Shown in pieces: positions 11,164 to 23,459 of a stretch of DNA of 64,000 nucleotides. The notes beneath the pieces are model-generated. The model did no database searches. It was not told the DNA's origin and saw only the letters and a program-made list of their open reading frames with translations. The DNA is from Holacanthus passer (lineage: Eukaryota > Chordata > Actinopteri > Pomacanthidae). How positions within the stretch are numbered: the stretch's first letter is position 1; the number at the start of each line of letters is the position of its first letter. The position numbers and the translations under genes are program-made. The stretch covers positions 186,001-250,000 of the forward strand of contig JAFREQ010000037.1 of assembly GCA_025331565.1 (NCBI GenBank), read 5' to 3'.

Positions 11164-14100
11164 GACAACTCTGGAGCATCTTTCTTCCATTCTGCATGGC
11201 AACAGCTGATGAATGGATGATGGATTCATAACAGCCCAGTGAGCTCTGGGTTTGGGGATTTTAAGTGGGTGAAGGGGAAACAGAGACATCACTGAGCATT
11301 AAGATTCATTCATTTGACAGTGTTGTATGCTAGCAAGTGCCTACATTCAATTTTGTACATAAAATCAAATGTGGCAGTTTGCAGCACTCTACGTTTCATG
11401 ACAACCCTGACATTGATGTACGCAACTCCTTCAAATAACAACAAATGAAAAACAGGAAAATGATAGACTTCACACTAGTGCGAGTGAAACCTTTCATTCA
11501 TCAACTGATACTCTGTTGAACAGGAAATGCAAAAAAAAAAGCAGACTCACTATGCACACGAGAAAAAAACAAGCAGGCTGAACAACACTGAAAAGTGTGG
11601 GAACTGTGTTAAGTTCCTTTTTTGTCATGCAGGTAGAGCTGCACAGTTTCATGTGTGTAACTCCACAATCACTTTAGGACTTCATTATGACTACTCTTGT
11701 AAACAGTGCAGTTCCTCCCCTAGGTTAAGAAAGATTAAAAAGTGTTTTTATGAAATGTAACAGGAACGGCTATCGCCTTTTCTCTCTACTCAAACTCCAA
11801 GCCGGCTGAACCTGATCTGCAATGTCAGGAATCTGGTTCCAGTTTTCTTCCTCTCTCTCAGGTGACTATTTATGATCTTCAACAACAACACTGCCAAACA
11901 TAAAGGAAAGGCTAAATGTAATAGGAAGAAACAATTTCCTCTCTTGTATCTTGGCGCTCATATGTCATGCCATGCTTAGACTGAGACTTTGAACCTGGAA
12001 CACAATGAAACAGAAAAGACAGTCGTCTCAGTTTTGATCCTGAACAGCACATTTCCAGGGTCAGAGCCCCCTGTGTTGTTCATGTTGAGGAACAAAGAAC
12101 TGCCAATAAAAAAATACAGCAATTTTAAAAAGGCTTGTGGTGTTGTTCAAACAGAGTAAATCCCAGACGGACAAAAATGACCAGCAGCCAATTGCTTCTA
12201 CTTTTTGGCTGTGTCTGGGAGTTGATCTACCAGCCACTTTGGCAAAGAATCAGATACAAAGAACTTGTAATAACAATGAAGCTCAGCAACTTGTGAAAAT
12301 CACTAAGTAATTATGGAATAAGGCAGATACAGTATCCAGTTCACACAAAAATTAGCACAATGTTATAATATTAACAGATTATTTTTGAAGGCTAGATTTC
12401 AGTGAACTGATTGCCACCAAGCTTCAGTGGACCTGGAATTTGAAAGCAACTAGGAACCACCACAACTGACTGTGACAGGCCGAGCCATCTGTCAATCAAG
12501 CAAACGTGCCTCAGAACTCTATGTGTATTAAATCAGCTATTTCTTCCTCCTCCTTTTCTCTTTATTAGAGGTGTAATGATACACATTTCTATCATGAACT
12601 ATTTTGTATACAGTGTTTGGTATGACTTATTAAACCAAATAACTTTCAATTAATAACCAAACATGATCCAATTACAGGCTACGTCTTGACACATCCAGAA
12701 CATAAATGTGGTCGCAAGGACCTTTAGCAGTGAATCAGTTGTTGATAATTAGCTAAAACATGCTACTCAGATTACCCTTGTCTGTAAGGCTAGTGTACAT
12801 ACTGACACAGTGCATTTAGTTCTGTTTTTACGAGAATTATAATCATTACCTTCCATTTGGTGTTGTTTTTCAAAATAAATGGGAAAAAGAATATTTAATT
12901 TCCCCAACTGTGTCAAAAACATACTGTGACCATAAAAGTGCAGTACATATTGAATTATGACTGTTCAGCACTGATGTGCCATTAATCTTTACATTTTTGT
13001 TTTCACATTGTTGCTTGACTGGATGTTTGATTCAAATAATAATGGTAACTTGGACAATTTTGACTGTTGTTCAACTCTATGTGTGATTAGATGGCAGGTT
13101 ACACTTAAAATGACTGACATTGTTTTAGGTTTAAAATGTCTGTGTCCTAATCCAGTTCATCTGTCTCTTAAATCAACCCACTTCCTCTGAGAGAGACTTT
13201 GTATAAACCAAAGGAAACCAAAATCAACACCAATGACCCAAAATAACTTCTGTTTGGGAATCTCTAGGAAAATGACTGGCAAGCACAAACCAATTGTTTA
13301 AGTAGTGTGTCTCTCACTACCCGTGTTACCCAAAGTACTATTACAGAGCCAGAAGAGCATAGTTGTAGTACAGACTGCTTCTGCTTGTCTTAAATTACTT
13401 GCTCTGTGTTCTGTTCTTGTTGTCCTTATTGGTGAGAATTTACACCCTAAAACACCCCAATAAAGCTGACATCTCCTTATGTGGGGTTAACCTTTGGCCT
13501 GGTATAATCAAGATTCTCACTACCTCACCACTATACTCTACTCCAGAAAGTATTGTATCCTAAAAGCAATCATGAAAGAAGCACCAAGTGACCATTATGA
13601 CAGACCAAAGTAGAGTAGTAGGGTAGTCAGCAGCATAATTGTCATAAAAACGGATAACAGTAATGATATGACAATGAATGATTTGCAGCTTGGCATCAGC
13701 GCAGCCATGATTATGGGGTCTATTATCTCAGGGCAACTCAAACAAGGATGCATGCACATATGAAACTATGAGGCACTTTGGATCAAAGTGGTCACCAAGT
13801 GCCATATGGTCAAGTCTTCTCAACTTAAGCCCATTAACTACAGGTTCTCAAAAATACAAAACACTCAAGCACACCAGCCTGCCACTTCAATAAAAATAAC
13901 GAGACTGGCCTTGGCTTTCTGCATCCATTTTTAAAATCCTTCTGCTGTTTTGACTGGCCAGGAAAACAGGCCTTCAAATTGGGTTAGGGGAGCTGCATCT
14001 CCCTCAGGCTCTCTTCGCTGGAGCAAATGTGACAGCAGGGCGTGTTGGGGGGGTTGAGCTCAGCTCACGGGGAGGTTGGCTGAGTTTTGTCCTAATATGG

Positions 14101-14599
14101 ACACAGGCCGGGGGGTGCGGGGTGCTGCTGGAAGGCAGGGGAGAGGGTGGGCTGGGTGGAGAAGGGGAAACCTGCCCAGCGCCACCACAATGGTAGCCTT
14201 GCTTCCCTCTGCTGTATCACTGACACTCTTTATCCTTCCCTCTTACAGTCTACTTCACATACCAGCACAGGATTCAATTGTTTTGGTCTACTAACTGTGC
14301 TCGACACACTCTACACACACTGAAGAACTCTTCAGCAGTTAAGACTCGTACATCGAGCGCAGTTAATTTTTAAGCACTCGTGTCGCTCTCTGAAATGCTC
14401 TCACTCAGAAACCATACATTGCATATCGCACACACAGCCACACACTCACGCACACTTGAGTCAGTGACACTGAAGCACAGTAGTGAGTCCAGTCCTCGGC
14501 AGCAGTGCTCAGCTCTGTTCAGCAGCTGGCTCTGTGTGCCCTATGATTTAGTCAGCTGGGCCTTCTGCCTAATTTTACACTTGCACATTACAAACTCAC

Positions 14600-14625
14600 C
14601 ACTATCCCTCCTCCACATCTGGCCT
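14600..14625 (-). other. candidate 26-nt microexon
   Basis: On the minus strand an excellent acceptor tract (CCTCACCCTCTCTCTACCCCAG) precedes 26 bases, followed by the donor GTGAGTTTG. The length is not a multiple of three. Using it between the other candidate exons does not preserve the frame of the exon at 5,061-5,116. It could be an alternative or untranslated exon, or a decoy. Confidence 0.2.
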
Positions 14626-15076
14626 CTGGGGTAGAGAGAGGGTGAGGGACATTGATAATGGCAACTCAGACACGAACTCACAGTGGTCATTTTTTCTGTT
14701 CACAGAGCTGAAAAGGGGAGGTGGGGGGTGGACGTAGTAAACAACTCAGACAAAGAGAAAGTGGGATAGAGACAGTCTGCCAAGGCACATATGAGTGCAT
14801 GAAGAGAACAATGGAAGGAGGAAAAGAAATCAAGGCAAAAAGCAAGTAGGAAAGTTAAGGAGGGCGTTTGGTATTTGGAGAGGAGGAGGAGGCAGAGTGG
14901 CTGTCTGGCTACGAGCAACCAATGCTGCGTAGAGTGGGACTCCAGGCGTAGAAATTCCTCCTACATCTCTGCTCAATGCCACTTCTGTTCTGTCAAGCCC
15001 TGCATGTCATCAGCACTGCAGATACAAAGGGAACCATGTCTGTGTGTGACTGACTCTTGTGTGAAACTAGGCTTAC

Positions 15077-15131
15077 CAAGTGTGTATGTGAGAGCATGAA
15101 GCGATCTCCACTGCTACATGCTCCTTCTCTG
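15077..15131 (-). other. candidate 55-nt exon
   Basis: On the minus strand the acceptor GTGCCTCCACCCAG and the donor GTAAGCC bound 55 bases that are open in two frames. Joining it in the more protein-like frame (EKEHVAVEIASCSHIHT) directly to the exon at 5,061-5,116 would create a TGA at the junction. It therefore does not fit the simplest coding model. Confidence 0.18.
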
Positions 15132-15239
15132 CTGGGTGGAGGCACCCAAGCTGGGCTAACAGAAGATACTCTGACCCTGGAAGCAAGATAATCCTAACTC
15201 ATACACTCAAACAGAACATTTTGTTGATTGGAGATAAAG

Positions 15240-15340
15240 TCTGCTTTGTTGTTTTCAGACAAGAAGCCATTTGATAAATGCATTTATCCAAAGCCACTTG
15301 CAACAAATTTATGGCATTGGAGGGTAAAGTGAAACAGCTG
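15240..15340 (-). repeat. SINE/LINE tail fragment
   Basis: The minus strand carries the 'ctttggataaa(t)gcatttatcaaatgg' type of tail, here seen on the plus strand as TAAATGCATTTATCCAAAGCCACTTGCAA. The same tail type occurs in plus orientation at 33,745-33,775. Assigned from memory of teleost repeats. Confidence 0.55.
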
Positions 15341-15451
15341 TGCAACATATTGTCAATGATTGCTATTGCAGTAATGTGACAGGATAATGTCAGGTCAGTT
15401 TGTAACTTTTTGATATTGCTAAGCAGTAAAGTAAAACAATTTTTTGAACCT

Positions 15452-15672
15452 AAAGGAATAGTTTGACATTTTGGGAAATAAGTTAATTGGCTTTCTTGCA
15501 AAGCATTTGATGAGAGGATCAATAAGTTTCTCATATCTATATGAAGCTGCAGCCAACAGCTGGTTAGCTTAGCTTGGTGGAAGACTGGAAGCAGTTACAT
15601 TGGCTCCGTCCAACAACAAAATCCACCTACCTCCACCTCTAAAGCTCACAACATGTTAATTCTTGATTTTTA
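15452..15672 (+). mobile_element. left half of a fold-back DNA element
   Basis: It begins GGAATAGTTTGACATTTTGG, continues with a GATGAGAGGATCAATAA block, GAAGCTGCAGCCAACAGCTGG and TTAGCTTAGCTTGG, and reaches an AAAATCCACCTACCTCCACC block. I recognise this order from a repeat that is very common in percomorph fish. The opposite end of the same family is at 51,262-51,486, and a copy with both arms is at 63,370-63,800. Confidence 0.75.
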
Positions 15673-15679
15673 ACCCAAA

Positions 15680-16009
15680 TGGTGGAAAGTAACTAATTAC
15701 ATTTACTCATGTACTGTACACTTTAATCTGCTGGAATTAGCTTCACCTTTACCAGCTGCACCAATAAAGAGATTAACACATTAATGCACAATATAATATA
15801 CATGACTCTGAAATGAGCCATTCAGCATACTGAGCACTTATATTTTTGGTATTTTAAATATAATTTAATGCAAACGCTTTTGTACTTTTACTTAAGTAAG
15901 ATTCTCAATGCAGGACTTCTACATTTACATTGTGGTGTAGAAATAACACTTTACGCTACTATTACTACTTTTACTTTCGAAGAAGATCTGAGTACATCTT
16001 CCATCACTG
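15680..16009 (+). mobile_element. diverged MITE copy, TGGTGGAAAGTAACTAA family
   Basis: The left end TGGTGGAAAGTAACTAATTAC and the right end GAGTACATCTTCCATCACTGA are imperfect inverted repeats. The interior keeps the order seen in the copy at 59,380-59,860, including a CTGAAATGAGCCA block and TACTTTTACTTAAGTAAGATT. It directly follows the fold-back element, so two mobile elements are adjacent here. Confidence 0.75.
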
Positions 16010-17164
16010 ATTTATCCATGCAAAAAAAAAAGTCACAGCACCCAGCCAAGAGACAGTCTGGCACACAACCCCCTTTTAAAAGCACAGATTGTCTTTTTTA
16101 CACTTCAGTTTATCAAACTTCAGTAAGAATGATAAAAAGTGTATTTCCCAAAATACATAACTATCCATTATACCAGTTCATTTACCACTATTAGCATTAT
16201 CCGCATGACTAATAGGGATCTTTATCTAATTTTTTTATGTTCTGAATATCTTCTAAAACCCCAGATAATCAATTGTGATATTAGATTTTGCTAATAATGT
16301 CCAGCCTTAGAGTGAACCACTTGTTAATTCTTCGACACACTGAGCCAGAGGATACAAAATGCTAGACTATTGTTCATGGCTAAGACAAATGGTCTCCGGA
16401 TAATTTCTGCAAAAACAGGCTTTACCAAGGCAGAGAGTGGGGCACAGGGGTGTTCCTTATGAAAACAAACCTATTTATGGCTTTCCATGAATGTGGCTCT
16501 GCAGCGACGGATCAGTGCTAATCAGTCCAGAATGGTCCTGCAGACGATACTTGACCTTTACAGACCATGCTTTTGGTCTCTGCCATCAGACAAGTCTCTT
16601 GGTTTAACCGAAGGCCAAGATCAAGTGCACTCTTAGGTAGTCATGCAACATATCTAGGCCAAATGTTTTTTTTTGTTTTTTTTTACTCTTACACTGCTTT
16701 CATTTTGTTGCCTTTGCCCTGTGTCTGCATGCTATGTGCCTGCCTGGTAAGTGAAAGACTAGCTCAACACACACTATTACAGACAGAGGAGTCTGTGCAA
16801 AGTATAAGCAGAACACAATGTCAGAGAAAAGGAACTCTGACTATCAAAAGTGATAACAGTTGTTTGTTGTATGTTAACCTTTGCCAAATTAAGACGTGAC
16901 TAGTTTCAGGAACAACTGACCATTCATATTTTAACACACAGCTCGTACTATTAATTATTCACTCATAGTCGTATATTCTAGTTTTGGTAAGACTACAGCA
17001 TGTATGCAACAGAAAGAAAGTATCTATTTTTCAGCACCCTCTGGACCTCTAAATACTTACATAATCAAATTATCAAGACGAATAATCAGCATTAATCATC
17101 ACAATCCCAACACTCAGTAATCAGGATCAGAGTTTAAGCCATTACATTGCAGCTCACACACAGA
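16010..17164. other. unannotated putative intron
   Basis: AT-rich sequence without paired splice sites or recognisable repeats. Confidence 0.4.
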
Positions 17165-17385
17165 CACACACACACGGCTGTGTTTCCATCACTTTAGAGG
17201 ACATTACACTGACTTAGATTCATTTTCTGGAGACTTACTCTAACCCTAACCATAACGATCACTTGCCCGATTGCCTGAACTAAAAGTCTTCCCTAAAATG
17301 TAATAATTTACATTATGGGGACTTGTGTTTTGTCCCCAAAAGGAAGGCGAGTCTCCACAATGTGACAGCATAAACAGATTTATGT
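17165..17385 (+). repeat. interspersed repeat with ATTCATTTTCTGGAGACTTA and CCCTAACCATAAC
   Basis: The order TGTTTCCATCACTTTAGAGG, GACTTAGATTCATTTTCTGG, ACTCTAACCCTAACCATAAC and GGGGACTTGTGTTTTGTCCC matches a dispersed repeat common in fish introns. The short CCCTAA run is part of this repeat and is not telomeric sequence. Confidence 0.6.
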
Positions 17386-19849
17386 CCACACAACATGAGT
17401 AATACATGTCCACACACAATCAACGCCCTGCCCTGTCTGAACTGCTGTTGTTTTGATCACTCCACTGGTTTTTTTGTGCTAATACACTTGAAAGCATCAT
17501 GGCGGTCCTCTACAACATCTTAATATTTCTGCTCTCATAGGCCCTCAGCTTGTCATGAACAATAAACAGCTGTAAATCTCCTGATTCCTGCACCTGCTGA
17601 GATCATTGGGAATGCTGCTGAATTGCAAAAAGCCAGTCGGGCAGAGGCCAAGATCCTTCTGCCAGCTGTGGAAATGCAGAAAAGCAGGTGGTGTGGCAGC
17701 ACATAGTTAGCTCGCTAATCTCTGTCAAAGTTAAATATTATAATGTTTTATACATTCAGCTCATGGTGCACTCTGTGACGCAGACTGTCACATATTTGTA
17801 TCACAAACCTTTTAGCATTCCAGCTGAATATGCTTTGAAAATCAGATCTGGCAGTAGCATCATGCCAGCAAACAGGAAGTGGCTTGCACGTAATTTCACT
17901 TCATAAAACTTCAGAAAGTGTGGTTCACAGCGCAGAAGTGTGACAACGCCTGTCGTTCGTTAAATGGCAATAACCTCTCAAAAAAACTGATTTAGTGCCA
18001 TGACACAAATATGACAGGTGACAAAAAAAAAAATAATAAAATGATGAGAAAAAGCCAATCTGGGTAATTCAATCCTGTACTTTCATAACTTTCAAACTAG
18101 CTTTTGGAATGGAACATATTTTCCAAGGCTTTCCAATTTTCCAGTGGCCTAGAAAGTATGATGCTTTGGGCATTTGTGCATAAATTGCCAGAGCAAAGAA
18201 GCCCATAGTTGTAAGTAGTTTGCACAAAATCAATAGGACAGATGGTGTGCATTTTAAATGACCTGTTGTTATGCCACTCAGGTTTCAAAAACAACAGGTT
18301 ACTGATGGTGATTCAGCATGAAACCTTACAAGGTTGAAAGAGGCCAAAATGAAAGTTATATAAAAAAGAAAACAGGGAGGTAAACATTTCTCATTACAAC
18401 AATAATAAAAGCAGATAACAGCTAATTCTGAATTAAATAAATCTTGAAAAAAAAGGCATCCTTTAACATTACTGCACTTTAGAGCACGTGGGCTATGTGC
18501 TTTTGAAAATCTACTTGAAACTCCTTAGTTAACCAAAGAAATTCTGTTGCCTATCATAAAATAAAAGTTTAATGATTCCTGTGACGGGTGATGAGCAAGT
18601 AACAATACGACAAATCAAAGAAATGACAGTAAGAGTAATATTGGAAGACTTCAGGGGTAATAAACATGACAGAGCTGACAACTACGAGCACAGGATCTGA
18701 ACAGTACTAGCCAGCGAGTGCATACTGAAACTGCACAGCAAACAGACTCACAGAGAGCTGTTGTCCCACTGACAGGATGTGAGTATAAAAAGTGAAACGT
18801 GAGCGGGAAGTGTGCAGGGTCATAAAGCAGCACAGTTCGACACACACTTATTCTCACGGGCAGACAGACAGATAAACAGACAAGCAGACGGGTAGTTTGG
18901 GGTAAAACAGGAACTCGGAGTAGACGTGTTTGAGTCCCAGCGTGTTTTACTGTGACACAGCCATGGTTGACTACACACAAATGCCTAATTTCCTGAGAGT
19001 AATAAAAACAGGAGGGGATCAAGGACGGCCAACAATGAATAAAAATATTGGAGATTTTTGACTGGAGGGCCTTATTCCTGGTGAACATTGAACGCTGCTG
19101 GCTTAAGTGTTAAAACACTTTAAGCTTTTAAGAGATAAGCTGTTCTAACAGCTGAAATTTATTAATCCTGGTTCGCCAAATAGGGAGACTGAAAAGGCCC
19201 CTTGTGTAAGTGAGTACCGGACACAATTATGACTAAAATGATAACCCTAGTTCACAGGCCTTTTTTACTGCACATATTTGACTGCTAATTGTAGGAAAAT
19301 CACAGGTGTTACTAATAACATTAACATTGGCTCTACTGTATTCACGTGTCCCAGAAAGTCAAGACAGTGAGGTAGCATGCAGGATCCTGAAATTGAGGCA
19401 GCAAATGCAAACTCACACCTGTACCTTTTAATTTCACCTACACTGCCTACATCGAGCCCAAAGGCTTCTTTGATGTGGACAGTTGTAGTTCACTTCATTT
19501 CACCAGGATGATCCTCTCAGTAGCAATGCTGCTTTCCAGAGAGTCCTGGGTACATACATTAGAAATAAACAAAGAAATATAGAGTGTGGGTCACAACAAG
19601 TGCATTGAGTCTTATTAGCTCACTCAAGCTAATATCCAACCAACTTTGACCTAAACAGACATCTAGTCAAAATAACTGCTAACGCCTGTTTGGGTGTGCA
19701 GGGCCTTTAATGATTTGAACAAGAAAACTATTTCATACAACTTTTTTACATCTTGTTTCTATACTGACGGGCCCACTGAGTGAAATTAAAAGCCTTGACA
19801 TTGTTCTTGCAATAATATTTTATGAAAACTGGAAAATTGGAATACATTA
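17386..19849. other. unannotated, no gene seen
   Basis: AT-rich sequence. A minus-strand open frame of 145 codons at 18,651-19,088 is low in coding character and lacks splice support, so it is probably random. Confidence 0.4.
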
Positions 19850-19855
19850 TTTATT
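19850..19855 (-). terminator. candidate polyadenylation signal AATAAA
   Basis: AATAAA on the minus strand lies 138 bases downstream of the TAA that ends the candidate terminal exon. The spacing suits a short 3' UTR, but the motif is frequent in AT-rich DNA. Confidence 0.25.
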
Positions 19856-19992
19856 ATTTCTATTTTTCAAACTCTTTCAAAATCTTAAGTTTTATCTCTC
19901 TTGTGTTTTCACATTAAACTTAATTTCTCTCCTTGACTTTTTTCACTGGCACACACATACACATACATCCACGCACATGCACACACAATCTG

Positions 19993-20276
19993 TTAGCTGA
20001 GCACTTGAAGCTCTAGAGCCAGTGAGAAGTCTGTTGTGCTTTCTGTTCCAGCCCAGATGGCAGCATTGGCTGAGTCAGCGGTAGCTGGTGGTCCACGGTA
20101 AACTGGATGATTAGTTCTTGATAACAGGAGGAGAGCTGAGTCCTCAGAGCCAGGAGCTGAGGAACCGAGGGACCTCTTAGCCAGTTTGTTCTTTTTGAAT
20201 GAAATAATGACTTCAACAAGTGTAATGCGAGTGTTCGGCTTCTCTTGAAAGGATGTGCACAACTCGCTGTCAGTAA
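19993..20276 (-). CDS. candidate terminal coding exon, gene not recognised
   Basis: On the minus strand the acceptor ATCTTGCTTTTGTTTAG leads into 284 bases with two long open frames. Frame 1 enters in phase with the split codon G|TT, reads VTDSELCTSFQEKPNTRITL early on, and is rich in Ser/Thr/Ala later. It stops at 19,993-19,995. Frame 2 reads through LLKSLFHSKRTNWLRG and stops at 20,013-20,015. Both frames are compatible with the end of the candidate exon at 20,753-20,806, so the sequence alone does not decide between them. I see no good donor inside, so this would be a last exon. No domain is recognised. A long non-coding transcript is an alternative. Confidence 0.33.
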
Positions 20277-20752
20277 CTAAACAAAAGCAAGATGGTTACG
20301 GTCTCACATAAGATAGATTTGATAGACAGATTAAAAATAATTAATATTTGTAAATATGGTATACAAAGTTGTTACTTTCCATTTGTTTTTACTTGATGCA
20401 ACAGTGATGTTGTCATTCATCACCTGAATGAACACATGAGGAGGAACTACAGACAAAATTTGACACACATAAACAAATAAACAGTGTTGCAGTGCTGCAG
20501 GCTGAAATCAGTTGGCATCAACAATGAAATAATGATATAAGAAGGCTTCTCAATGCTTGTTCAGCACAAACCTAAAATCAGATATGAGACTTGGCACTGG
20601 CGCAGTGTGCAGTGCTGGAAGGAAATCCTTGGGGATTTCTCATTTAGTGTCACAAAGTAACTTGTGATTCATAGCTGGACTCTGACAAACAAAAAAATGC
20701 TGCTGCAAGCATTTGGAGTTTGAGAACAGCTAATCTGCAAATATCACATTAC

Positions 20753-20806
20753 CTTTATCCGGCCGGGTGAGTTTAAAGCAGCACATTTCAGTAGCTGGAT
20801 GCCTCT
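20753..20806 (-). CDS. candidate 54-bp exon, gene not recognised
   Basis: On the minus strand the acceptor CAGTCATATTACAG and the donor GTAATGTGAT bound 54 bases (18 codons). Two frames are open. One begins with Arg-Gly-Ile-Gln. The other holds an ATG followed by CCFKLTRPDK and splits its last codon as G|TT with the exon at 19,993-20,276. If that ATG were used, the two exons would encode a protein of about 104 residues with no recognised family. Splice signals are good, but the exon is short enough to be coincidental. Confidence 0.33.
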
Positions 20807-21576
20807 CTGTAATATGACTGTAATGGCTGTAGTCATCATATTTCACACATCAGAAGGCAGCATCAATGCCAGCTTGCTAACCGTGTTTCAGATGGATACT
20901 GTATTTCTTTGATCCTAACAACACACACTCAACCCAAAGGTAATATATGAGATGCATTACTGTGCAGTTTCAGTTTAGGTTTGACATTAACGTATTTTAT
21001 TCCTGCTTTGATTTCTGTTGGGGTTCCAGTGGTAAAATGTTATATCTTATCATGATAAAAATAATAATGCTAAACATCTTCCACATACTTGTTTATTGTT
21101 AGTATTTAGGATCTTCAGGGGTTGTGGCAATGCTCTTGTTGTGGCAGCCAAGCAGGGCTAAATAAGTAGAAAAGACACAGTGATGCACACAAAGGCTCAC
21201 TCCTATGCTTGCCTCAGGCAATCTCTAATGCAACAGCAGGTTAAAAACCACAATGTGAAAAAATGCCACTGTTTGAAAGGGTGTGAGATGCCATATCCTG
21301 TTTTTCTGTCACAGACATGAACACTGAGCAGTGAGAGAACAAAACTAGAAGACTTCAAACTGCAATCTAACAGCTATTGCTCTGCCAGAGTCATGGTCAA
21401 GCTGAGTTTCAGTCACAACCACATACACATACACACTCACACATAAACATGCTGCATTCAGATGCTGCCAAGATACGTTTGTAAAATTTGACAAGTATTT
21501 TGCTCTTTTCAGTGTTCTCCTATTTGTTGCACCACATCCCACCAACACAGCAACTGAAACCTTTACATGGTTCACA
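20807..21576. other. unannotated putative intron
   Basis: No confident exon or repeat. Confidence 0.4.
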
Positions 21577-21868
21577 AGTAGGGTTGCAACGGTTTGGGAC
21601 TTTCATGGTACGATATCGTCTCAGAAAATATCATGGTTTCATGGTATACAGTATTATACAATTATTATTATTATAAGCTACAATCAGCTTCAGCTACATT
21701 CCCTTAAGAGAACGAAAACAGAAGGGTTTTTTTTTGGTTGAATAAAGACATTTTTAATAATACTAGTATGGTAGAAAAAAATTACATGGATAAGCAAATG
21801 AACATGTAGGATAACCATGAATTTTCATACCACGGCATATGTGAAACTGGTATACTCTGATATCAAGC
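21577..21868 (+). mobile_element. MITE-like repeat starting TAGGGTTGCAACGGTTTGGG
   Basis: The left end contains GGGTTGCAACGGT and repeated TATCATGGTTTCATGGTATAC. The right end contains CATACCACGGCATATGTG and AAACTGGTATACTCTGATAT. These resemble inverted, decayed 'cggtatacc' ends of a repeat I associate with hAT-like teleost MITEs. Ends are approximate and the superfamily is uncertain. Confidence 0.5.
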
Positions 21869-22494
21869 AACACACAAAACCCAACAGGAAATGATTAACT
21901 GGTTAGCAGGGGCATAGAGCCCATAACTGGGATGTTCCAATGCAATGCATTGACTTTTCAGTATGAAACATTCTTCAGTTTTAATGTTTATAATGTTAAC
22001 TTCCGTATAAATATTCTGGCTGTGATAGCGCTAAATAAGGGCCTTGCCACCTCAACATTTGACAACATATGGTCATCAATTTGCAAACAGTGTGGTGCAT
22101 CTCATGCTGGCCAGTCAGTTGACAGCAAAGGTCTGATACCTCAATAGAGCAAAAAAGACCAAGACTTGGTTTACATGTGGTTGGAAACCAAGTGCCACAT
22201 CATATGGGATTCATTTTATATCTTGCTTCTATAGTAATGACTTGGCATCTTCCTTTTGGGGCTATATAAAGCCCTTCGTGCCCTAACTTGTCCACACTGT
22301 GTAAAACTGAATACTGAGGCGCACAGCTAGATTTGGCTATGCAAAGAACATGCAAAGCATTTTCATTTTCTTCCAAGAGAGATCAGGTTCATCTGCATCA
22401 GCCACTGTCCCGTGTGTTTCCGTCACAGAATTCTGCCAGCATTCTATTAATGCTGCAGTTACAGCCTGGCATACCGACTGAAACAAAACACACA

Positions 22495-22601
<107 letters not shown>

Positions 22602-23209
22602 GTTGTGGTGTGGAGGGGTGCAGCTGTTGCTGTATGTTCTCTCCAACAAAAGAGCGCCATTTCAGTGCATTGAGAGCCACGATAAAGCACATTCCTCTCA
22701 CAACTTCCAAAAATTGGTATCTCAAGCTGGTTCCAAATGTAAAGTTGCAACTAATTTTGAGTGCAGACACTTTATAAAATCCCTAACATTGCCTAAGTGG
22801 TTTGCACAGTTAAGTGTTGCTGTGTTTCAGACTTCAATCCAATTTGGACTGGACTTAGAAAAACCTTAGTCATGACTAATTTGTCAAACAATCAATACCA
22901 GCCATGTAACTATAGCCCCCCCCAGTTACTGAGTTCTGCTGGGCACCACCACCTACACCTCCTGAACACTGCAATGACTAATAATATTGGACTGAATGAA
23001 TATGGTTGGATGTAATGACTCCAATAACAGCCCATGGGACACATCAGAGTCACTCGTTGGCAATTCATGTCAAGAGAGAGGAAAGAAACAGCTGCTGTTG
23101 TCTGGCATTTACAACATGTCACTAAACTAGGATAACAGGGCTCTTCTACAGGTTAATCAGGCTGAAATCCACACTTCATAACATTAGAAAGGACACAACT
23201 CATCTTCAC

Positions 23210-23262
23210 CTGCCAGTATAAGTACAGTACATTGATGTCAGTTTGTGGTGGGCTCCATATAG
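23210..23262 (-). other. candidate 53-bp exon
   Basis: On the minus strand the donor CTGGCAG|GTGAAGATG is strong. The acceptor AATCACTGAGTCCTAGCAG has a weaker pyrimidine tract. Two frames are open. In one, the exon follows the open frame at the end of the first exon and ends two bases into a codon, which matches the phase entering the exon at 5,061-5,116. Joined instead to 20,753-20,806, it meets a stop in that frame. It may therefore be untranslated or alternative. Confidence 0.28.
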
Positions 23263-23459
23263 CTGCTAGGACTCAGTGATTGCTGATGGAAAGAGTTGTT
23301 AGATTGTTATAACTTGTACAAAAAAGGGTCCCAGAGCATTTCTCTGCAATCACTCACTCTATAAAGCGAGTAAGAATCAAAATAAAGCGATATTTAGGGA
23401 AAATGATAAAAGGAAAACTCAAATGAAACGTGGCTTAAATTGCTAGTGGTAAGCTAATT

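Larger units (their letters stand above)
6854..15235. other. putative long intron, mostly unannotated
   Basis: About 8.4 kb of AT-rich sequence with an 11-base G run near 7,772-7,782 and scattered short (CA)n runs, including 11,132-11,163. Two very short splice-site pairs (9,084-9,095 and 14,600-14,625) and one 55-base pair (15,077-15,131) are listed separately. A GC-rich patch at 14,000-14,170 stands out from its surroundings but has no start or splice signal I can defend. Confidence 0.4.

Noticed and set aside
17238..17257. Telomere-like CTAACCCTAACC run
   Set aside because: Part of a dispersed fish repeat with a known-looking block order. Only two CCCTAA units, not an array.
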